Origin: an uncultured Lachnospiraceae bacterium | GTDB taxonomy: Bacteria > Bacillota > Clostridia > Lachnospirales > Lachnospiraceae | Length of the DNA: 6,517 nucleotides | Assembly: GCA_934338765.1 (NCBI GenBank) | Contig: CAKRHL010000124.1 | Span: 1-6,517, forward strand | Direction of reading: 5' to 3' | In this document: positions 1 to 4,045 of the stretch, one piece after another | Layout of the letters: every line of letters starts with the position of its first letter | Numbering within the stretch: the stretch's first letter is position 1 | The notes under the pieces: generated by a model | Databases searched by the model: none | Seen by the model: the letters and a program-made list of their open reading frames with translations, nothing else | What the model was told of the DNA's origin: nothing | Made by a program: the position numbers and the translations under genes

Positions 1-720
1 GTGGAACGCCAAAAGGCTGAGTATCTTAAAAATATTTTTACCAATGTTTATATCAAGGATGTGGTAGAGCGAAACAGAATTCAAAATGTTGATGAGATTG
101 GAAATTTGGTGGATATTCTTGCTTCTGCCATAGGAGCACCTACCAATCCAACCAAAATATCAAATACTTTCAAAAGTGAGAGAGGTATCAATTACAGCAA
201 TAAAACTATATCCAACCATATTGATTATTTGGCAGAGGCATTTTTGATTTCTAAAGCGGACCGGTATGATATTAAGGGGAGAAAATATGTAGGAGCAAAT
301 CTGAAATACTATTTTTCGGATATAGGACTTAGAAATGCCAGACTGAACTTCAGACAGCAGGAGCCGACTCATATTATGGAGAACATAGTTTATAATGAGC
401 TGCTTGTGCGTGGTTACAATGTGGATGTCGGTATTGTGGATGTATTTGCAAAGAATAGTGAAGGAAAGAGGGTTCATAAGCAGTTAGAGGTTGATTTTGT
501 AGTGAACCAGGGCAGTCAGAGATATTACATTCAGGTGGCTTACGATATGACTTCTGAGGAAAAGCAGACACAGGAACTTAATTCACTCCGAAGTATTCCG
601 GATTCATTTAAGAAGATTGTTATAGTAAATGGAACGAAAAAGCCTTGGAGAAATGATGAAGGATTTGTAATCATGGGCATGAAATATTTTCTGCTCGATG
701 CGGATAGCTTGGAGTTTTAG
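1..720 (+). CDS. AAA-type ATP-binding protein, DUF4143 C-terminal part (5' end outside window)
   Basis: This is the C-terminal 239 residues of a protein of the AAA_14/DUF4143 family, normally around 400 residues or more, so the Walker A/B ATPase half lies upstream of the window. The GTG at base 1 is probably an internal valine codon. Residues about 55-110 look like a winged helix (NKTISNHIDYL, then a YDIKGRKY wing). Residues 127-183 match the DUF4143 end: MENIVYNELLVRGY, then EVDFVV (D165) and YYIQVAYD (Q178). That pattern resembles a PD-(D/E)XK nuclease fold, but the usual catalytic lysine is Q178, so nuclease activity is doubtful. The cellular role of these proteins is largely unknown; many are patchily distributed accessory genes. 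The DNA is visibly A+T-richer than the rest of the window (19 G+C in the first 60 bases), which may point to transfer. Family assignment is fairly sure; function is not. Confidence 0.8.
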   Translation: MERQKAEYLKNIFTNVYIKDVVERNRIQNVDEIGNLVDILASAIGAPTNPTKISNTFKSERGINYSNKTISNHIDYLAEAFLISKADRYDIKGRKYVGANLKYYFSDIGLRNARLNFRQQEPTHIMENIVYNELLVRGYNVDVGIVDVFAKNSEGKRVHKQLEVDFVVNQGSQRYYIQVAYDMTSEEKQTQELNSLRSIPDSFKKIVIVNGTKKPWRNDEGFVIMGMKYFLLDADSLEF

Positions 721-738
721 CATGGAAAATGAAATAAT
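709..738 (+). promoter_or_regulatory. weak candidate sigma-A promoter for the amidase gene
   Basis: TTGGAG at 709-714 and AATAAT at 733-738 are separated by 18 bases. The -10 matches consensus at five of six positions, the -35 at only three. A start near 745 would place the whole inverted repeat at 776-839 in the mRNA. A rival -10 is TATATT at 815-820, but it has no good -35 at the right distance, and it would leave the upstream arm out of the transcript. Read-through from the ATPase gene is also possible, since no terminator is seen after it. Low certainty. Confidence 0.25.
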
Positions 739-775
739 TTAAGGATTACAAAATCCCCCAAACTTTCCGCACCAA

Positions 776-839
776 TTCCTCCCTTTTGCATAGTCATAGT
801 AGGAGAAGACTTCTTATATTAATACAGCAAAGGGAGGAA
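776..839 (+). promoter_or_regulatory. inverted repeat masking the amidase ribosome binding site
   Basis: TTCCTCCCTTTTGC at 776-789 is the reverse complement of GCAAAGGGAGGAA at 827-839, apart from one unpaired T (787). The 11 pairs 776-786 with 829-839 are uninterrupted and two G-C pairs follow the bulge. The downstream arm contains the Shine-Dalgarno AGGGAGGA (831-838) of the amidase, whose ATG is at 844. In RNA the stem would close a 37-base loop and hide the ribosome binding site. A small dyad, AGAAG-A-CTTCT (804-814), sits in the loop. Pairing is seen in the sequence; a regulatory role is inference and depends on the transcript starting upstream of 776. Confidence 0.5.
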
Positions 840-843
840 GACT

Positions 844-1635
844 ATGGCAGTGGTAACATTAGATGCCGGCCACGGAGGCTATGACAACGGTGCCTCCTAC
901 CAGGGGCGAAGGGAAAAGGATGATAATCTGAACCTGGCACTGGCAGTGGGAAATATTCTGCAGAACAGAGGCGTGGATGTGAGATATACCCGGACCGAGG
1001 ATGTATATCAGACACCACAGAGGAAGGCGGCGATCGCCAACGAAAACGGATCGGATCTGTTTATTTCTTTTCACAGAAATTCCAGCCCGTCTCCGAATCA
1101 ATATTCCGGGGTGCAGACGCTGGTGTATGCGGACAGTGGTCCACGCCGCCTGCTGGCACAGAATATCAATAATGAACTGGAGAAGGTGGGCTTTACCAAT
1201 CTGGGAATATCGGTCCGGAAGGATCTGCCGGTGATCCGGGAGTCTGATATGCCTGCGGGGCTTGTGGAAGTAGGGTTTATTAATACGGAACGGGACAATG
1301 CGCTTTTGGATGCAAAGTTTCCGGAGGTGGCGCAGGCGATTGCGGACGGGATCCTTCAGACGCTGCAGGAAACGGGAAAAGACGTGCGGGCTACCGAAGA
1401 GGCAGGGAGCTATACGATTGAGACCGGGATGTTTGCCCATGAGGACAACGCTAAAGATCTGGCGGCTCTGTTGCAGGAGGATGGCTTTGAGTGTTTTATT
1501 GACAAAAAAGGTGGATATTATGTAGTGTGCCAGGGAATGTATCCTTCTCTAACAGAGGTTCGCAGAGCCGAACGGACTCTGTATGAAAGTGGCTATGAGA
1601 CACGGATTGCACCGATTATGGAGGAAAAATCGTAA
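844..1635 (+). CDS. N-acetylmuramoyl-L-alanine amidase (Amidase_3) with C-terminal SPOR-like domain
   Basis: This 263-residue protein is a zinc-dependent amidase that would cut the bond between N-acetylmuramic acid and L-alanine in peptidoglycan. The Amidase_3 domain spans about residues 2-175. The expected zinc ligands are visible: H10 in DAGHGG, E24 in RREKDDN and H77 in ISFHRNSS; the catalytic glutamate is E142 in LVEVGFINTERDN. Residues about 188-258 resemble a SPOR domain (SYTIETGMFAHEDNAKDLAALLQEDG, then GGYYVVCQGMYPS), a fold that binds glycan strands lacking stem peptides. There is no signal peptide or membrane segment, because the catalytic domain begins at residue 3, so export, lysis-dependent release or a mother-cell role must be assumed. 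The ATG at 844 is supported by AGGGAGGA at 831-838. CwlD-like sporulation amidases and phage endolysins share the catalytic domain; I cannot choose between these roles, so no symbol is given. Confidence 0.9.
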   Translation: MAVVTLDAGHGGYDNGASYQGRREKDDNLNLALAVGNILQNRGVDVRYTRTEDVYQTPQRKAAIANENGSDLFISFHRNSSPSPNQYSGVQTLVYADSGPRRLLAQNINNELEKVGFTNLGISVRKDLPVIRESDMPAGLVEVGFINTERDNALLDAKFPEVAQAIADGILQTLQETGKDVRATEEAGSYTIETGMFAHEDNAKDLAALLQEDGFECFIDKKGGYYVVCQGMYPSLTEVRRAERTLYESGYETRIAPIMEEKS

Positions 1636-1702
1636 AAAAATAACGAAATTTGGTAAAAAATACGCAAAACCCCTTGATTTTCCAAGGGTGTAGTGCTATT
1701 AT
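1634..1702 (+). promoter_or_regulatory. rimP-nusA-infB operon promoter: phased A-tracts plus extended -10
   Basis: The -35 TTGATT (1674-1679) and -10 TATTAT (1697-1702) are 17 bases apart, and the -10 is preceded by TG-C (1694-1696), giving an extended -10 element. Matches to the sigma-A consensus are four of six and five of six. Directly upstream lie four A-tracts centred near 1637, 1647, 1657.5 and 1667.5, one helical turn apart, as expected for a bent, UP-like element that binds the RNA polymerase alpha subunits. The predicted transcript starts near 1709. The position just ahead of rimP, with only co-directional genes to the right edge, fits the main promoter of the operon. A short dyad CCCTTG/CAAGGG (1671-1676 with 1683-1688) overlaps the -35. 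Confidence 0.72.
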
Positions 1703-1727
1703 CGTCATTGTGATACTGTAAATTATG

Positions 1728-1760
1728 AAGAGTGGACTGCGCGGTCCACTCTTTCGTTTT
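1728..1760 (+). terminator. leader hairpin with U-rich tail, possible attenuator of the rimP-nusA operon
   Basis: AAGAGTGGAC (1728-1737) and GTCCACTCTT (1744-1753) form a perfect 10-bp stem with a six-base loop, TGCGCG. The stem is followed by an interrupted T-rich stretch, TTTCGTTTT (1752-1760). It begins about 20 bases after the predicted transcription start and before the rimP start codon, so it can act as an attenuator in the operon leader and also end read-through from the amidase gene. The broken U-tract suggests a weak terminator, the kind NusA is known to strengthen. Because NusA is encoded by the second gene, feedback control is an attractive inference. The structure itself is clear; termination is not shown. 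Confidence 0.65.
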
Positions 1761-1821
1761 GAAACGAGGGCAGTCGTTTATAAGATTATCATGCCCCCGG
1801 AGTGGAAAAGAGGTTATGCAT

Positions 1822-2319
1822 TTGACGAAACGTGAGGAGTACGAGGCACGGGCTGAGAAAATGCTGGAGCCATTGATGGAAGAAAACGGCTTTGAGCTGG
1901 TTGACGTGGAGTATGTCAAGGAAGCCGGTCAGTGGTATCTGCGTGCTTATGTGGACAAAGAGGGCGGGATCACCCTTGATGACTGCGAATTGGTAAATCG
2001 TGCATGGAGCGATATGATGGATCAGGATGATTTCATATCAGAGGCCTATGTGCTGGAAGTCAGCTCGCCGGGATTAGGACGGCAGCTCAAAAAGGACAAA
2101 GACTTCAAACGAAGCATCGGAGAAGAGGTTGATGTTCGTTTTTATCAGGGAAGAAAGCTTCCGGTAGGAAGGAATGGTAAGGAGGTTTCCGTAAAGGAGC
2201 TTACCGGTGTATTGCTTGCGTATACACAGGATACCATTACTCTGGAGACGGAGTTTTCATCTGAGTATGAGATTATGAGAAAAGACATTTCGTCGGTGAA
2301 GCTAACCATTAATTTTTAG
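1822..2319 (+). CDS. rimP: ribosome maturation factor RimP (TTG start preferred)
   Basis: RimP binds free 30S subunits and is needed for their maturation. From the TTG at 1822 the protein has 165 residues. The N-terminal alpha/beta domain (about 1-87) carries NGFELVDVEYVKE, WYLRAYVDKEGGI and the family hallmark LEVSSPGLGR (78-87); the C-terminal SH3-like barrel covers about 90-165. Start choice: the TTG gives MTKREEYEA, the N-terminus I expect for clostridial RimP, and it lies eight to nine bases after AAAGAGG (1807-1813). The in-frame ATG at 1816 (adding MH) is only two bases from that Shine-Dalgarno, though it could use GGAGTGG further upstream. A GTG at 1732 lies inside the leader hairpin and would add residues unlike the family. 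It is the first gene of the operon, 42 bases ahead of nusA. Family call very sure; start moderately so. Confidence 0.93.
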   Translation: MTKREEYEARAEKMLEPLMEENGFELVDVEYVKEAGQWYLRAYVDKEGGITLDDCELVNRAWSDMMDQDDFISEAYVLEVSSPGLGRQLKKDKDFKRSIGEEVDVRFYQGRKLPVGRNGKEVSVKELTGVLLAYTQDTITLETEFSSEYEIMRKDISSVKLTINF

Positions 2320-2361
2320 CGAATACAAGTTTTGAAGACTTATATTTAGGAGGAGATAAAA

Positions 2362-3426
2362 ATGGCTGCAAGAAAGAGTAAATCAACAAAATCAGACCGC
2401 ACAGAGCTTATTGAAGCGTTAGAGGCGATCGAAAAGGAAAAACAGATCAGCAAGGATATTATTCTCGAAGCGATTGAGAATTCTCTGGTGGCTGCCTGCA
2501 AGAATCAGTTTGAGAGTAAGGCGGACAATATCCGTGTATCCATTAACCGTGATACAGGAGAGATCAAGGTGTTTGCGGATTATGAGGTGGTAGAGGATGA
2601 CCTTTTAGAGGATCCGACCACACAGATCGGAAAGACAGAGGCCGCTTTGAAGTATGGCAATGTGGAGGTTGGTGAGACCGTATCAACAGAGGTCATTCCA
2701 AAGAACTTCGGCAGGATTGCTGCACAGAAGGCAAAGCAGGTTGTGGTACAGAAGATCCGCGAGGAAGAGAGAAAGGTATTATATACACAGTACCTTGAGA
2801 AGGAGCGCGAGGTGATCACCGGTATCGTTCAGCGTTACAGTGGCAATAATGTTTGTATTAACCTGGGCAAGGTAGATGCGATCCTGATGGAGAGCGAGCA
2901 GGTGCATGGAGAGCACTTCAAGCCGACAGAGCATATCAAGCTGTATGTGGTTGAGGTAAAGGATACCACCAAGGGACCGCGTATCACTGTTTCCAGAACA
3001 CATCCGGAGTTTGTTAAGCGTCTTTTTGAGGAAGAGGTTACAGAGCTTCAGGACGGTATTGTAGAGATCAAGAGCATTGCCAGAGAGGCTGGCTCCAGAA
3101 CAAAGATCGCGGTATACACCGAGGATCCGAATGTAGATCCTGTCGGTGCATGCGTTGGTATTAACGGAGACCGTGTCAATGCGATCGTAGATGAGCTTCG
3201 CGGTGAGAAGATCGATATCATTACCTGGAGTGAGGATCCGGCGGTACTGATCGAGAATGCACTGAGCCCGGCAAAGGTTATTTCCGTTACAGCCGATGAG
3301 GAGGAAAAGACCGCCAGAGTCATTGTGCCGGAGAATCAGCTTTCCCTTGCCATTGGCAAGGAAGGTCAGAATGCGAGACTTGCTGCAAAGCTGACCGGAT
3401 ACAAGATCGACATTAAGCAGGAATAA
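2362..3426 (+). CDS. nusA: transcription termination/antitermination factor NusA
   Basis: NusA binds RNA polymerase and nascent RNA, promotes pausing and intrinsic termination, and takes part in rRNA antitermination complexes. The 354-residue protein has the short Firmicutes layout without the C-terminal acidic repeats of E. coli NusA. In order: N-terminal polymerase-binding domain (about 15-135, ILEAIENSLVAACK), S1 domain (about 148-215, GIVQRYSGNNVCINLGKVDAILM), KH1 (about 217-285, DPVGACVGINGDRV) and KH2 (about 290-354, LSLAIGKEGQNARLAAKLTGYKIDI). The GXXG loops are G266-I-N-G269 in KH1 and G332-K-E-G335 in KH2; the first lacks the basic residue common elsewhere. The first 14 residues are Lys/Ser-rich. 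The ATG at 2362 follows AGGAGG (2348-2353) with eight bases between. It is the second gene of the operon, and its product may act back on the leader hairpin at 1728-1760. Confidence 0.98.
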   Translation: MAARKSKSTKSDRTELIEALEAIEKEKQISKDIILEAIENSLVAACKNQFESKADNIRVSINRDTGEIKVFADYEVVEDDLLEDPTTQIGKTEAALKYGNVEVGETVSTEVIPKNFGRIAAQKAKQVVVQKIREEERKVLYTQYLEKEREVITGIVQRYSGNNVCINLGKVDAILMESEQVHGEHFKPTEHIKLYVVEVKDTTKGPRITVSRTHPEFVKRLFEEEVTELQDGIVEIKSIAREAGSRTKIAVYTEDPNVDPVGACVGINGDRVNAIVDELRGEKIDIITWSEDPAVLIENALSPAKVISVTADEEEKTARVIVPENQLSLAIGKEGQNARLAAKLTGYKIDIKQE

Positions 3427-3446
3427 TCAGAAAAGGAAGTGAGTCC

Positions 3447-3737
3447 ATGGGAGAAAAAAGTAGTGTCCGTCCCCGCAAGGTGCCGCTGCGTCAATGCACC
3501 GGATGCGGTGAGAGAAAAGAGAAAAAAGAACTGGTACGCATCATAAAAACTCCGGAGGATCAGATTATGATCGATCTGACAGGCAAGAAAAACGGACGTG
3601 GTGCATATATATGTAATTCTACGGAATGCCTTCGCCAGGCGCGCAGACGGAAATCACTGGAACGTTCCCTGAAGACGGTTATTCCTGATGAAATATATGA
3701 GGAACTGGAAAAGGAGATGGATAACATTGCAGAATGA
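3447..3737 (+). CDS. rnpM: RNase P modulator RnpM (YlxR family, DUF448)
   Basis: This 96-residue basic protein belongs to the YlxR/DUF448 family, recently described in Bacillus subtilis as an RNA-binding modulator of RNase P. The diagnostic N-terminus VPLRQCTGCGERKEKKELVRI (about 12-32) and the second motif GRGAYICNSTEC (50-61) are both present. Four cysteines (C17, C20, C56, C61) are arranged in two pairs, which could bind a metal or simply be structural. The basic stretch ARRRKS near residue 65 fits RNA contact. The ATG at 3447 follows AAAGGAAGTGAG (3433-3444), close to the full anti-Shine-Dalgarno complement. It lies 20 bases after nusA, and its last 11 bases overlap the preferred start of ylxQ. 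Between nusA and ylxQ is the usual place for this gene in Gram-positives. Confidence 0.95.
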   Translation: MGEKSSVRPRKVPLRQCTGCGERKEKKELVRIIKTPEDQIMIDLTGKKNGRGAYICNSTECLRQARRRKSLERSLKTVIPDEIYEELEKEMDNIAE

Positions 3738-4029
3738 CAAGGTGTTAAATCTGGTGGGATTGGCGCAGAAAGCCGGCAAAGTTGTAAGTGGTGAGTTTAT
3801 GACAGAGAAGGCGGTCAAGACAGGGGAAGCTGCATTAGTTATCCTGGCGGAGGATGCTTCGGAAAATACGCAAAAGAAATTCCGGAACATGTGTGAGTTT
3901 TATAAGGTGCCCCTTCGCATCCATGCTGCAAAAGATTATCTTGGGCATGCCATGGGAAAGGAATTCAGAGCATCGCTGGCAGTTGTAGATAATGGTTTTG
4001 CACAGGCAATTATGAAGAAAATGGATTAG
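3727..4029 (+). CDS. ylxQ: YlxQ-type ribosomal L7Ae/L30e family RNA-binding protein (TTG start)
   Basis: The 100-residue product is a small L7Ae/L30e/S12e/Gadd45-fold protein; family members bind kink-turn RNA, and Bacillus YlxQ is a K-turn binder of uncertain duty. The N-terminus LNLVGLAQKAGKVVSGEF (7-24) holds the G-LA-KAGK motif typical of the RNA-facing helix, followed by ALVILAEDASENTQKK and the closing segment FRASLAVVDNGFAQAI. The TTG at 3727 is chosen because AAGGAG (3711-3716) lies ten bases upstream and it gives a family-length protein beginning MQNDKVLNL. Upstream in-frame starts such as the ATG at 3688 add residues such as WKRRW, read from a second frame of the rnpM end, with no family likeness. 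It overlaps rnpM by 11 bases, which suggests translational coupling. Its TAG stop (4027-4029) is inside the infB ribosome binding site. Confidence 0.9.
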   Translation: MQNDKVLNLVGLAQKAGKVVSGEFMTEKAVKTGEAALVILAEDASENTQKKFRNMCEFYKVPLRIHAAKDYLGHAMGKEFRASLAVVDNGFAQAIMKKMD

Positions 4030-4045
4030 GAGGTCGTAGTAGTAT

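Noticed and set aside
746..775. Ten-codon minus-strand frame with a Shine-Dalgarno-like sequence in the inverted repeat
   Set aside because: It is too short and lacks any promoter or family support. It is mentioned only as an alternative reading of the inverted repeat.
859..1440. Minus-strand open frame of 193 codons opposite the amidase
   Set aside because: The + strand shows all amidase motifs; the opposite frame has no recognisable domain and no ribosome binding site context.
1671..1688. CCCTTG/CAAGGG hairpin as the amidase terminator
   Set aside because: The stem is only six pairs, no T-run follows it, and it overlaps the -35 of a good promoter.
1759..1786. Second promoter TTGAAA ... 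TAAGAT before rimP
   Set aside because: The -10 matches at only four of six positions with a 16-base spacer, and it lies in the structured leader just after a much better promoter.
1732..1821. GTG at 1732 as the rimP start, adding 30 residues
   Set aside because: The GTG is buried in the leader hairpin, the added residues are unlike RimP N-termini, and a well-placed Shine-Dalgarno exists further down.
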